Positions 47,366 to 60,914 of a DNA stretch of 64,000 nt are shown here, piece by piece. The notes under the pieces are model-generated. The model worked only from the letters and a program-made list of their open reading frames with translations, ran no database searches and was not told the origin of the DNA. The position numbers and the translations under genes were made by a program. How positions within the stretch are numbered: position 1 is the stretch's first letter; each line of letters begins with the position of its first letter. This DNA is from Moringa oleifera (taxonomy: Eukaryota > Streptophyta > Magnoliopsida > Brassicales > Moringaceae), in assembly GCA_021397835.1 (NCBI GenBank), contig JAJFZO010000897.1, forward strand, positions 248,001-312,000. Reading direction: 5' to 3'.

Positions 47366-50195
47366 GCTTAAGATATGATTGTATCTCAATTATAATTGAA
47401 CTAAAAATATAATTGAGCATAATAAGTAATTGGGCCAAACATTTATTGATTGGTCACAAAAATTAATTGGATCTAATGAATAATTAAGCTCAATGTGCAA
47501 TTGAGCCTACAATTAATTTGAACCAACAATTTACGACCTCTATCAATTCATTAGGCCAAATAATTAATTAAGTAAAGAATTTAATTATATTTAATAAAAA
47601 ATAAACTTAATAAATTAATTGGGTCTAATATATAATTATGCCTAATAAAATATTAGATCTAAAATGTAATTGAGCCTAATAATTTATGGAACGTAGTAAA
47701 TAATTAAGCATAAGATTTAAATGGGTTTTATAATTAATTAAGCCAAAGATTTAATTCAGTTTGAAAATTAGTTAGGTTTGATTAAAAGTTCAACTTTACA
47801 TATAATTGGGTCTAATAATTAATTTAACCTAAAAGATATTAGATCACAATAAAATAACCGAGTCTAAGATATAATTGAGCTTAAGATGTAGATGAGTCTA
47901 ACAATTAATAAATCCTAAACTTTAATTCAGCTCAAGATTTACAGTAACTAAAAATTATTGGATCTAAAATTTTATTTAGTCTAATAAAAAATTGTGTTTT
48001 AATATATACTAAGGTTTAATAAATAATCAAGCTTAGTCTATAATTGGATTAAGTGACACTAATAAATAATTGATCTTAAAATATGGTTAATTGAGTCAAG
48101 ATTTAATTGAGTAAGAGATATAATTGGATGCAGTGTGTATGAACCTTATACACAATTAAACTTAGGAATTTATTGAGTTTAAGATATAATTGACCCCACA
48201 TTACAATTGAATTTATGATATAATTGAGCTTAATAACTAATTAAGCTTAACAATTATTATTAGGCCCCAAAATTAATTAGATCTAATATTTGATTGAGTC
48301 TAGAATGTAATTGAGGTTAACAATTTAATTGAGTCTAATAAATAACTAAGCTTACATTTGATTAGGTTTCATAAAAAAAATGGGTTTACTATAAAATTTT
48401 TACCTAATAAATAATTAATCTTAATAATTGGGCTAAAGACCCAAATGAGTTTAACAATTCATTGAACTTAAACAATTGCTTTTGCTTAATAATTAATTAT
48501 GACTTAAAATTAATTGGATCTAAGATTTAATTGAACCACAAAAAATTTAGTCATTCTACAATTAGGCCAATGAGATGTGAGGCTGAAGATATAATTAGAC
48601 TTAATAATTGGTGAGACGTAAGATTTAATTAAGCCTAATAAAACATTAGACTTAATATATAATTGATCCTAATATATAATTTGGCATAAAAAAGAAATAG
48701 GTTAATGAATAATTGGGTCTCATAGATAATTGGCCCAATAGGTAATTGGCCTAAGAACAAAATGAGTCTCATAAATAATTGAGAGTTTAACAATTAATTT
48801 AACTGAATAATTCACTAGGCTTAATGAATAATTAGGCTTAATATGCGATTGGACTTAATAAAATATTTGACCTAAGATGTAATATTTGCCTAGTAATGAA
48901 TTGGACCTAATAAAAAATTAGTCTAACAATTAATTGAGTTTAGTACTTAATGGAACTTAAAATTTAATTCTACTTAAGAATTTATTGGGTCAAATATCTA
49001 ATTGGGCCTAATAAAAATTGATTTCATGATAATTGGACCTAATAAATAATTAAATATAAAATATATTTGTAACCTAATAATTAATTATGTCTAAGATATT
49101 ATTGAGCTTTTATAAAATTAATGACTTTATAATTCAAGTCTAACAATTAATGGACCTTAATAATTAATTGACTACAAGGTTTAATTGTGACTAAGAATTA
49201 GTTGACTTAAAATTTAATTGACCCTAATGAAATTTTTTTATTTCATATCTAATTAGGCTGGATGAATAATTGGGCTTAATCTATAATGGTCTAAGAACGA
49301 AATGAGACTAATAAATAATTAAGTCTAGAATATGGTTGGATCAAAATTTAATTGCCCCTAAGATATAATTGAATGTTGCTTTGATGATGAACCCAATATA
49401 TAATTGAGCCTAGGGGTAAATTGAGTCTAACATATAATTGAACCCAAATTACAATTGAACTTGAGATGTAATTGAGCAATATAGTTAATTGGGCTTAAAA
49501 TTTAATTGGATCAAATGTATATAATTAAGATTAACAATTAATTGGATCTAGTAATTTATTGAGCCTAATAATTAATTAAGCTATAATTTGATTTGGTCTA
49601 ATAAAAGGTGTGCTTAACATGGAATGTCTAGTAATTAATTGTCCTTAGCACATTATTGAGCCTAAAAATAAAATGACCCAATAAATAATTAAACCTAAAT
49701 TAGTTAAGTGGAACAATTAATTGAACCCTAGTTGGATCCTAAGATTTAATTATGCATGAGAATTAGTTAGGCTAAAGATTTAACTACCCTATAGGAATTA
49801 AGCTTGGGCATAAGATGTAATTGTCCAGAAGATATAATTAGGCCTATTAATTCGACATATAATTGAATCTAATAAAGATTAAGTTAAAAATATAATTAAA
49901 TTTCAAATTAATTAAGCTTAAAAAATTAGAAATATATATAATTAGGCTTGATATATAATGGAACCTATGATATATTAGACACATATATTATAGAACTTGA
50001 GATATAATTAGTGTAATGAATAATTCAATCTGATACATAAATGGACTAGTATGTATTAACCTTAAATATAATTAGACTTGATATTTATTGAGTTTAATAA
50101 TTAATTAAGTTTGTCATTTATGAACTCAAAAAATAATTTGTTGAGGAACAAATTGGATTAATTTAAGTTAATTGGGCCTAAGAATTGATTGGGCA
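47366..50195 (+). repeat. AT-rich repeat block, AT-F polarity, near-complete module
   Basis: This is the longest AT-F stretch that runs uninterrupted from a telG edge to spacer S. It holds the GTATGAACCTTATACA marker (48137) and AGGAATTAAGCTTGG (49793). The 123-bp units present at 472, 4428 and 28711 are missing: near 48640-48740 the text jumps to AATTGGCCCAATAGGTAATT, so that array has been deleted here. Confidence 0.8.
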
Positions 50196-51405
50196 CAAAA
50201 ATATTAGGTCATAAATATGTATCATTATTAGCTTGGCAATTTTTAATCCAAAACAAATAAACTTGAAGAGGTAATTAAATAGGAATTTTGCAAAAGAAGA
50301 GTGGGACAAAGTGTACGATAGAGTCTTTCTTTCATAATTTTAAAATATTAAGAGAAAAAATAAAAACTAAAAATTACATTAAATTATATATCAAGTTCAA
50401 GAGGACTGACTCCTTAATACATTAAAAGTAAGGTAACCAATGAATAACTCTCCTTAACTAAACAAAAAAAAAATGAAATGAATCACGTTTTACAATTCCT
50501 AATTTTAAGAATTTAAATGATATCTAGAGATCATTGGACAAGTGAAAAAAGTTAATCAAATATTATAATATTTCTTTTTTTATATGCTTATTCTTTTATT
50601 TGATTAAAAGACAGAATGAAAATTATTTAATTTTAAATTTAATTATATTTCATAAAATTAAAATTTAAGTGATTATAATTTTTAATATTATATAATTTCA
50701 TTGAGAGTGAGACTCAATAATTCAATAATTAATATTATAGTAAAGATCAAAATAAACATTGTATTATTCGTACATTTCAACTAAGTTCTTACTTTTTTTT
50801 TCTAATTCTACACAAAAATGTTTTTATTGCTTAAAAAAATTCAAAATTTTTTTAATAGTAGCTTGAATATTTATTTGCATTTTTTTTTACAAATTTCAAA
50901 ATAATGCTTACTGTACCATATTCTTATTTAAATAATTTATTGAAAAAATTGACGACAATGTTTAATTTTAGACTAAATTAAAATGTTATATGTAAAATTA
51001 TTAAAAAATAAAAACTTGATTAAAAATCTCAAGTAGCACAAAGTTTATTTTGATATTTATGCTTAATACATATTTTTGGGACTGAAATACTCTTTAATAA
51101 GTATAAATATTTAAATATTATTGTAATATGTGATAAAATATAAAAATGATATAAATAAAATAAAATAATGTTACTTACAACATTTGAATGATAAATGAAT
51201 CTTCACAAACTAAAAGTTTGTAAAATAAACTTAACACATATTTTTATATTCAAAAAATAAAATAAAATTTTTAAATAAAAGTAAGCTTCCTTTTCGTTCA
51301 AGTCAAAAAAATAAAAAAAACTAAAGAGTAATGAGATAAATCACCTGAGTTTCAAGATGCCTTAACATCATGTTATAAAGGCAATGCTCAGTTATCAAAC
51401 ATGGT
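50196..51405 (+). other. Spacer module S, third direct copy
   Basis: It matches 39556-40950 over its length, with about 200 bases missing around 50790-50815. Shared landmarks are GTTCAAGAGGACTGACTCC, GAGATCATTGGACAAGTG, GAATCTTCACAAACTA and TTTCAAGATGCC. It is non-coding. Confidence 0.8.
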
Positions 51406-54400
51406 CTAATTATATGTGAAGCCTAATTTTCTATTAAGCTAGACCAGAACAAGCTGAAATTTTTATTAGGCTCAATCAAATATGAAACTCAGCTAATTAT
51501 TAAGTGCACTAACTTTTAGGCCAATTAATTATTAACATTAGTTAACTGTTAAATCCAATTAATTGTTAGGTTAGACTAATTATTAAGCTCAATTATTTAT
51601 TCTTAGCCTTGGGTTCAAACATAATAAAGTATAATAATTATTCGATTTAATAAATATTAACCTTAATTAATTATTAAGTCTAATTATATCTTGGGCTAAA
51701 GTACATTAGACAAAATTACGTGTAAATTCAAATTATTTATTAAGTCTAATTATATTTTAAGTTCAATTATATTTGGCTTATTACATCATAGGCTCAATTA
51801 TACATAAGACCCAATTATATATCGTATATCACATTTTTTAGGTTTAGTTAGATCTTAGGCTCAATTAATTTAAAGTTCAATTATATCTTAGGCTAGTTTA
51901 TTTATTAAGCCTAATTGTACGTTGAATTATTTCTTTGACTCATGCATTTTAGCCTCATTAATTTGGTATCATTAATTAGTAAGTGCAATTATATCTTTGA
52001 CTCAACTATTTCTATGCATTATTTTATACTAGCCCATATTTTATGAGGTCCAACTAATTTTTGGATACAATTGAATTTTAAGCCTAATTAGCAGTTAGTT
52101 ATTAGACTCAAAGAAACACTTTATCTATTGGGCCAATTTAGTTCTTATACATAATTATATATTAAGATTAATTATTTATTAGTGAAATTATATTAAAGTC
52201 AATTTTATATTATATCCAATAAAATCTTGAGGCTAATTACTTATAAGGCTTAATGAATTGTTAGATCTAATGAATTGTTAACATCAATTACATACTTAAT
52301 CTAATTAATAAATTTTAAACTTAATTAATTATTAGGCTCAATTAATCTTTATATATAATTATATCTCATATTCAATTATAATTTAGACCAATTAATTGTT
52401 ATAATATCAATTACATTTTAGCTCAAATCCAATTAATAAGTATTAAGCCTAATTAGTTGTTAGGTTTAATTAATTTTTGTATCCAATTATATCTTATATT
52501 CAATTATAATTTCAGTCTAATTATATTTTATGCTCAATTTATTTTTAGGCCCAATTATTTAGTGGGTTTATACACGTTACAACCAATTATATCTTAGGCT
52601 TAATTAAATCTTAGACCCAATTAATTTTTCTTAATAATTAAATCTTGATCTTAATTAATTATGAGACTCAACTAATTTTTAAGTCTAATTAATTATTATT
52701 ATTCAATTATTAAGTTTAATTACATCTCATGCCAAATTATATCTTAAACTCAGTTAATTTTTGGGCCTAAATATATCTTAAACTCAATTATAAGAAGTTA
52801 AACCTGCTTCGATATTAGATCCAACTAATTTTTAGTTAGAATGAAGTTTTTGGCCCACTTAAATTATTAAAGATTAATTATTAAGCCATAATTATTAGTC
52901 TCAATTTGTTCATAGGTCCAAATATTTGTGAGGCTTATGCATGCTAGCTCAATTAATTATTGGACCCATTTATATCTTAATCCAATTAATCACTGGGTAC
53001 AATTATATCTTAAGCTCAATTCATTTTTAGGCTCAATTTATGTAATTAGTTCATACATGCTATGCCCAATTGTATATTAAACCTGGTTAAATCTTAAACT
53101 AATTAAATTTTATTTAATTTATTTATTAATCTCATTTGGTTCTTAAAATCAATTATAAATCAAGCAAAATTATTTCTTAAGCATAACTATATATTAAGAT
53201 AAATTTTTTGTTAAGGATCAATTCAATCTTAACCCCAATTATATTTTAGCCATAATTATTTATCGTTCTTATATTCAATAATAAATCTATTAGACTTAAT
53301 TATATATTAAATTTAATTTTTTCATTTGGTCCAATTAAATCTCATTCTCAATTAATTCCTCATCAAAATAAAATTTTGCATCCAATTAATTATGAGGCAT
53401 AATTAATTGTTCAACCTAATTAATTGTTTTAGGTCACTAATTTTTAAGATAGATGACATATGAAGCCAAATTATATCTTGGATCCAATCAAATAGTGGGC
53501 TAAAATATATTTTAAACGTAACAATTAAGCCTATTTATTTATTAAGCCAATTTAACTGTTAGGCCTAATTAATTTTTAAGCAAAATTAAATTTAGGCTCA
53601 ATAAATTATTAGATTCAATTAATTCTTAACCACAATTATTTGCTACATTCAGTTAACTATTAGATTTAATTACATCTTTGGTCTAATATTTTATTAGATT
53701 CAATTATATATTAAAACTGGTTATTTATTGAGCTTACTTATACATTAAACCAAAATTTTTATTAAGTTTAAAAAAATTTATTGAAGGCTCATTTATTTTT
53801 TGGCCCAATGAACTATTAGGCCAGATGAATTATTAGGTTCAATTAATTGTTTTGATAAATTACACATTATGTTTAATTATTTATTAGACTCATTCATTCT
53901 TAGGTCCATTTATATCTTAAGACAAATTTTTTATTAGCTTCAATTAAATTTTTGGTCAGTTAATTATTTTAAGGAATAATATGTTAGGGTTATTACAAAC
54001 CTAACCTAATTATTTTTATGGTCTAATTAATTTTTAGTCCCAATTAATATACGATAGGCTAAATTTGTTTACGGATTGATTTATTTCTTAGTTTTATATT
54101 TGATGGACTCAATTATTTCTTAGATACTATTATTTATTATTACACCAAAATATCTATTGGATCAAATTATTTATAAGACCTAACTATATTTTATGTCTAA
54201 TTAAATTTTAGACCAAATTATATCTTAGGCCTAATTTATTCTTAGGTTCAATTATTTATTAGGGCCATGCATATTATGCTCAATATGATTATTGATTCAT
54301 TTATATTTTAAATTTAATTAATTATTAGATCTAATTATATTTTAGACCTATTTATATAATAAGTTCATCTTGTTCTTAGTCTCAATTATATATTAAGTTT

Positions 54401-55165
54401 AATTATTTATTAGAATATATTGTATTTTAAACTTATTTTTTTATTAAATGCAATTAATTTGGAGGAACAATTAGATTTTAGTCTCAATTAAGTATTCATC
54501 TTAATTAATTTTTAGATTAAATTAATTATTAAGCTTAATTACATCTTATACTTAATTAGTTGTAGGGCCCAATTCTTTCTTGGGCTCAATTACATATTAA
54601 GCTAATTAAGTTCAATTATTTATAAGTTACAATTATATATTAACTCTAATCAACATTTTAGGTTTAATTATATCTAGGTTGAATTATTCTCTAGCCTAAT
54701 TATTTATTAGGCTCACGCATGCCCAATTAGTTATTAAGTGCAATTATATTTAAATAACAACTAATTGTTGGACCCAACTTTATTTTAGATATAACATATT
54801 TATTTGACCTATTTCATTCTTAGGCTATAGTATTAAACTGCATTATTTCTTTGGTATAATTATATCTTAGACTCAAATAATTATTGGATCCATTTATATC
54901 TTAGGTCAAGTTATATTTTAAAGTATATTTGTTTAAGTAATTTTTCTTAGGCTCATTATACATTAAGATCAATTATATATTAAGCTATCTAACTAATCCT
55001 TCGATACTTAAATTTTTAACACTAAATATTTGCATCAATTAATTGGTATGCCTAATTAAATTTTATGTCTAGCAATCATGAGGCTCAAACATATCTTAGA
55101 TCCAATTTTGTGTAAGGTTCACTTCGTTCTTAGGCTTAATTATTTCATATTTTAATGCACGATAA
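51406..55165 (-). repeat. AT-rich repeat block, AT-R polarity
   Basis: About 3.8 kb of complement-polarity repeat. The piece at 52912 onward (ATAGGTCCAAATATTTGTG, TGCATGCTAGCTC) is what follows the truncated spacer at 2843. GGCTAAATTTGTTTACGG is at 54057. The right edge matches the AT-R to telC edge at 15064. Confidence 0.8.
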
Positions 55166-55403
55166 GTAAAATTAGTTTAAACCTTAACCCCTAAACCCAA
55201 AAACCTTAAAACTTAAACTCTATAAAATAAACCTAACTCTGACACCTTAAGCCTATAACCTTTAAATCCTAAACCTTAAAATCTAAAACTTAAACCTAAA
55301 GGCTAAACCTTAAACCCCAAACCAAAACTTTATACTTTTAATCCTCACTACTAAACCCTAAACTCTAAACATAAACCATAAGTGCAAACTTTTAAACTCT
55401 AAA

Positions 55404-57440
55404 CCTTAAACATTAAATTATAACATGCAAATAATACTAAATTCTAAATCCTAATTCCGAACTCCTAACTCATAATTCCTAAACATCACACCCTAACCCT
55501 TATACACTAAACACTGAACAGTGATCCTTAACCATTACATAACCCTTAAATCTCAAGCCGTAAACTATATCCTTAACCTCAAAGGCCAAACTTAACCCCT
55601 TAGTCCCTCAACTCTAAGTTATAACCCCCAAACCCTAACTTCTAAACTCAAACACCTAAACTATAATCCATATTGCCATAGACAATAACATTAAACTCTA
55701 ACCCTATACCTAAACCCCTAATGTTTGACACCTAACCCATAAACCATAAACCCAAACATTTAAACCCCAAAACCTTAAACCCGAAACATAACCTTAACAT
55801 AGTAAACTTAAAACCATAGCCTTAAAACCCTAAACCAATCCTAAATCCAAAATCCCTAAAATCTAATCTCTAACCTCTGTTCCTTAAATCCTAACCTTTG
55901 AACCATAAATCATAAATCCAAAGATCCTAAACCCAAACCTCAAGACACTAACTCTTAACCATTAAATCATAAATCCAAAGATCCTAAACCCAAACCTCAA
56001 GACACTAACTCTTAACCATTAAATCATAAATCTTAAACCCCAGCCCTTCAATACTAAGCACCAAACCTTACCTTAACCTATAAACCATTAACATTAAAGT
56101 CTGAACGCTAAACACTTAACACTGAATCCTAGTCATAACCCCAAAAATCTAAACCTTAACCCCTTAACTTCAACTATTAAACCCAAAACCATAACATAAA
56201 ATCCCTAAATCTTAAACCCAAAATTCCAAACTCGAACACTTAAAACATAAACCCTAATCCCTAAATGTTAAGCCCAAAACTCTTCATCTTAACTATAAAC
56301 TCAAACATTAAACCTTAACCTTAAATCCGAACAATTAAAACCTAATCCTTAAGCCAAAACCCCAAACCTTTAATCTTAGCACTTAAACCTTAAACTTTAA
56401 CTCTTACCACATAAAACTTAACCCTGGAACCTTAAACATTAAATTATAACATGCAAATAATACTAAATTCTAAATCCTAATTCCTAACTCCTAACTCATA
56501 ATTCCTAAACATCACACCCTAACCCTTATACACTAAACACTGAACAGTGATCCTTAACCATTACATAACCCTTAAACCTCAAGCCGTAAACTATATCCTT
56601 AACCTCAAAGGCCAAACTTAACCCCTTAGTCCCTCAACTCTAAGCTATAACCCCCAAACCCTAACTTCTAAACTCAAAAGCCTAAACTATAATCCATATT
56701 GCCATAGACAATAACACTAAACTCTAACCCTATACCTAAACCCCTAATGTTTGACACCTAACCCATAAACCATAAACCCAAACATTTAAACCCCAAAACT
56801 TAAACCCGAAACATAACCTTAAAACACTAACCTTTACATAGTAAACTTAAAACCATAGCCTTAAAACCCTAAACCAATCGTAAATCCAAAATCCCTAAAA
56901 TCTAATATCTAACCTCTGTTCCCTAAATCCTAGCCTTTGAACCATAAATCATAAATCCAAAGATCCTAAACCCAAACCTCAAGACACTAACTCTTAACCA
57001 CTAAATCATAAATCTTAAACCCCAGCCCCTCAATACTAAGCACCAAACCTTACCCTAACCCATAAACCATTAACATTAAAGTCTGAACGCTAAACACTTA
57101 ACACTGAATCCTAGTCATAACCCCAAAAATCTAAACCTTAACCCCTCAACTTGAACTATTAAACTCGAAACCATAACATAAAATCCCTAAATCTTAAACC
57201 CAAAATTCCAAACTCGAACACTTAAAACATAAACCCTAATCCCTAAATGTTAAGCCCAAAACTCTTCATCTTAACTATAAACTCAAACATTAAACCTTAA
57301 CCCTAAATCCGAACACTTAAAACCTAATCCTTAAGCCAAAACCCCAAACCTTTAATCTTGGCACTTAAACCTTAAACTTTAACTCTTACCACATAAAACT
57401 TAACCCTGGAACCTTAAACATTAAACTCTAAACCTAAAAA
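55404..57440 (+). repeat. Tandem duplication of about 1 kb inside telC, highly similar copies
   Basis: The phrase CATTAAATTATAACATGC starts at 55411 and again at 56437 (offset 1,026). Long stretches then agree almost base for base, including AACACTGAACAGTGATCC and TATTGCCATAGACAATAAC. The end phrase CTCTTACCACATAAAACTTA is at 56401 and 57383 (offset 982). The difference in offset is explained by a 57-base tandem repeat present only in copy 1 and a ~14-base insertion in copy 2. The copies are far more alike than other paired segments here, so this is a recent event. Confidence 0.92.
55908..56030 (+). repeat. 57-bp tandem duplication nested in copy 1
   Basis: The unit from AAATCATAAATCCAAAGATCC to CTAACTCTTAACCATT occurs twice back to back here and once in the second 1-kb copy (near 56945-57000). 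It therefore arose after the 1-kb duplication or was lost from copy 2. Confidence 0.88.
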
Positions 57441-57815
57441 CCTGACCCTAACCCTAAATCCTAAACTTTAAACATTAAACCCTACACCTTTGAACCCTTC
57501 AACCACGAACTCTCACTTATAAATCCGAAGCTCTTCTTACAAACCACTAAACTCTAAACTCTAAATCCTAACAACTAAATCTTAAACACTAGTCCTTAAA
57601 ATCCTAACTCCTAAATCGTTAACCCAAACAATTGAATCTTGGACTCTAAAAGTCTAAACATTAAACCCTTAACCCAAAACGTTCAACCTTGGACTTTCAA
57701 CCCGAAACACTAATCCTTAACCCTTAAATTCTAAACTCTAAACCTTAAATACTAATTCTAAATCCTAAACCCTAAACCTTAAAACTTAAACGTAACACAT
57801 AAATATTGAACCCTA

Positions 57816-58574
57816 AAATCAGGGTCCAATGTTTTGGGTTAATGGTTTAGGAGTTAGGGTTTAGGGACTAGTGTTTAAGACTTGCTAGGCTTTAAGATTT
57901 AGTGGTTTGTGATAGGAGCTTCAGGTTTATGGTTAAAGGTTTGAAGTTTTAGAGTTTAATGTTTAAGGATTTAGGGTTTATCGGTTAGGTTTAGGGTTTA
58001 CAACTTTGTGGTTTTGGTTAATGATTACTTGTTTTAGGGTTATGGTTCAGAGTTTGGTGTTTAAGGTTTAGAAGTTAAGGTTTTGGGTTTATGGTTTAGG
58101 GATTAAGACAAGGGTTTAAGGAGTATATGGTTTTGGGTTTAGTGTTTAAGGCTTAAAGTCAAATAGTTAGGTTTAAGGTTTGAAGGATAAGCTTTAAGAT
58201 TTAGAGTTTAGTGATTAATGTTTGGTGGGTATTTAGGGTTTACGGCTTAGGGGATAAGGTTTAGGCTTTAAAGGTAGTTTAGGGTTTGCAGATTTGGGTT
58301 CAAGGTTCAAGAGTTAGAAGTGAGGGTTTAAGATTTGTGATTTATGATTTAGGGTTTAAGATTTACTATTGGGGTTTGAGGTCTAGGTGTTAAGAGTTAG
58401 GGTCTAAGGATCATGGTAGTTTAGGATTTAGGCGTTAGAAGTTAAAGCAGAATGGTTAGAGTTGAGAGTTTAGGGATTAGAGTTTAGAGTATAGAGTTGA
58501 AGATTTAGGGGCTAGGGGTTAAAGTTGAAGGTTTAGTATTCAAGGTTTAGGGTTTAGGTGTTAAGGATTAGGCA
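57816..58574 (+). repeat. Degenerate telomere-like array, telG polarity
   Basis: It opens CAATGTTTTGGGTTAATGG, like 15550 and 43235. TTTAGGG variants run to J1 through TTAGGCATTAAGGTTTTGGC. Confidence 0.83.
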
Positions 58575-58645
58575 TTAAGGTTTTGGCTTAATTATATTGG
58601 GTCTAATTATTATTATTGTTTGTCAAATTGGCATCTGCTATGCAT
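58575..58645 (+). repeat. Conserved AT junction J1, copy 4
   Basis: GGCTTAATTATATTGGGTC followed by TTATTATTGTTTGTCAAATT and GCATCTGCTATGCATAACCC. The T-rich centre has changed, but both edges are kept. Confidence 0.83.
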
Positions 58646-59922
58646 AACCCCTAAACCCTAATCTCTAAACATTAAATATGAGTGCTAAAAGCTAAACACT
58701 AAACTCCTAAGCCCTAAATCCTAGACAATAACCTTTAAACTCTTAAGCATAAACCTTAAACTTTAAACTGCAAAACCAAACCCCTAAACATTAAATTATA
58801 GACCCAAACCCCTAAGCCTTTGTCCCTAAAACCTATGCCTAAACCTCTAACGTTGAACATGTAACTCATAAACTCCAAACAATAAACCATAACCCCAATA
58901 CCTTAAAAGTTTTCCCTTCAACCTTAATAATTGACCTCTAAACACTCTCAACTTAAAACTATAGTCCTAAAACCTAAACTATAAACTCTAAATAACCCTG
59001 ACTCTTAAATCGTAAATCTTAACCCTAACTCTAACCCCCAAACCATGACCCCGAAGTCCAAAATCTAAAACCTTAAAAATTAAACCCTAAAATATGACCT
59101 CTAACCTCTATATCCTAAACAATAAACTATAAACCCTAAATCCAAAACCTTGGCCAACTCATAAACCACAACCATAAAACTCCATTATAACCTCTAAATC
59201 ATAAACCTAGTCCATAAACCCTAAGCCGTAAACCATAAATTATGTGACTTTGCAAGAAATGTTGTTTGAAAACCATATGAACAAGTTAATTGGATACCCC
59301 TAATTCATAAATCACAAATACTAAATCCTAAACCCAAACTCCTCCACCCTAGCCCATAAACCTAATATGCTAAAACATAAACACTAACAGCTAAACCTCA
59401 TGCCTTGAATCATAAGCCCTATCTCAAATGCTAAATCCTAACCCTTAAACACTAACCTCTAAACCCTAAACAAAATGGCAAATGCAAAATCCCTAATCCC
59501 CAAACCCCTAAATACTAAACCTGAAACCCTAGCCTAGATCATAACCTTAAAGCCAAAACTATAAACCACAAACTAGCTGTAGATCACAGGCCTTAAGCCC
59601 AAAATCCAAAAGAGCAACCTATAACCCTTAAGCCCTTAACCATAAACCCAAACTACTAAACCTTAAACACCAAACCACCTAGTACTATAAACATGAAATC
59701 ATGACCAATAAACCCTAAACCCTAAATTGTAACACTTAACCTGGAATCCATAATCTCTAAACCCTAAACCTTAACACCTAACCCCTGAATCCTAAACCAA
59801 AATACATAAACTGTTACCTTTAAGCTCTAAACTATAAACCATAATTCCTAAGCCGTAAACCCTAACCTAAACCCTTAAATCCTAAACACTAACCCCCCCC
59901 CCCCAACTTTAAACTGTGGCTG
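58646..59922 (-). repeat. Degenerate telomere-like array, telC polarity
   Basis: CCCTAAA variants. The block shares CATAAACACTAACAGC near 59365 and CTAGTACTATAAACATG near 59677 with 34530-34800 and 45215-46145. A shortened non-telomeric island is at 59238-59297. It ends in a run of 12 C at 59893-59904 just before the polarity switch. Confidence 0.83.
59238..59297 (+). repeat. Non-telomeric island inside telC, copy 3 of 3, shortened
   Basis: TATGTGACTTTGCAAGAAAT and GTTTGAAAACCATATGAACA match the second half of 27193-27289; the first half is lost. Confidence 0.7.
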
Positions 59923-60914
59923 CTAGAGTTTTGAGTTAGTGTTTCGGTTATAGGGTTAGGGGTTTAAAGTTATAGGATTAGGGATTTAGGGTTTAGTGTT
60001 TTGGGGTTGTGGGTTAGCTATTGAACATTAAGGGTTAAAGAATAGGTTTTAGAGAGAAGGGTGTTGGGTTTACGGTTTATTGTTATGGTTTATTGTTTAA
60101 GATTTAGGGTTTAGTTATAGGGTTATGGCTAAAGTATTGAGAGCTTAGGGTTAGAATTTATACTTCAAGGTTTAAGGTTTATAGATTATGTTTAAGTGTT
60201 TGGGTTAAGGTTTAGATTTAGCCTTTATAGATATGGGTTAGGTGTTAGTGTTTAGGGGTTAGATGTTGGGGTTTAATGATTTGCATTTAGGATTTAGGTT
60301 GTAGAGATTATTTAGGGTTAAGGTTTAGCATTTAGGTTGTAGAGATTGTTTAGGATTAAGGTTTAGCATTTTGAGTTCAGGTGTTAGATTTTAGGGCTTT
60401 GGGTTTAAGGGTTAAGGTTTTTGTTTTTAAGATTTAAGGTTTAGGGGTTAATCTTTCGTTAAGCCGTGGAGTTTACGATTTTAGGTTTAAGGTTTAGAGA
60501 TTACAGTTTAGGGTTTGGGTTTTCAAGGTTAGGGTTTAGGGATTAAGAGTATAAAGTTTTGAATGTCAGGTTTAAGGGCTAAGGTTTGAGGTTTAGTTTT
60601 TAAGGCTTAAGGTCTAAGGTTAAGGTTTCACATTTAGGATAGAGTGTTTAGTAGTTAGGTTTAAAGTTTAAGGGCTAAGAGTTAGGGTTTTGGGTGGGGG
60701 CATAGGATTTGGGGTTTAGAGTTCATGTGTTAGGGTTTAGAGTTAGGACTTAGATTTAGGATTCTTGGGTTAGGTTGTAAGGTTAGGGGTTAAGATGGAG
60801 GGTTTTGGGTTAGGTATTATGGTTTGCTTAGCTTAAGACTTAGAGCCCATGGTTCGGCTTAGGGTTTAAGGTTCAAGAATTAGGTATTAAAGTTTTATGT
60901 TTAGGGGTTAGGCT
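59923..60914 (+). repeat. Degenerate telomere-like array, telG polarity
   Basis: It starts at CTAGAGTTTTGAG (59934) and runs as TTTAGGG variants. A short direct repeat of GATTTAGGTTGTAGAGATT-type text is visible near 60290 and 60325. It ends at the AT-F edge GCTTACGATATGATC. Confidence 0.83.

Larger units (their letters stand above)
55166..57815 (-). repeat. Degenerate telomere-like array, telC polarity, with a 1-kb tandem duplication
   Basis: CCCTAAA variants for about 2.65 kb. Its first 300 bases align with 15065-15545. The extra length is mainly a tandem duplication (55404-57440), described separately. The array ends CTAAAATCAGGGTCCAATG at the switch to telG. Confidence 0.85.
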
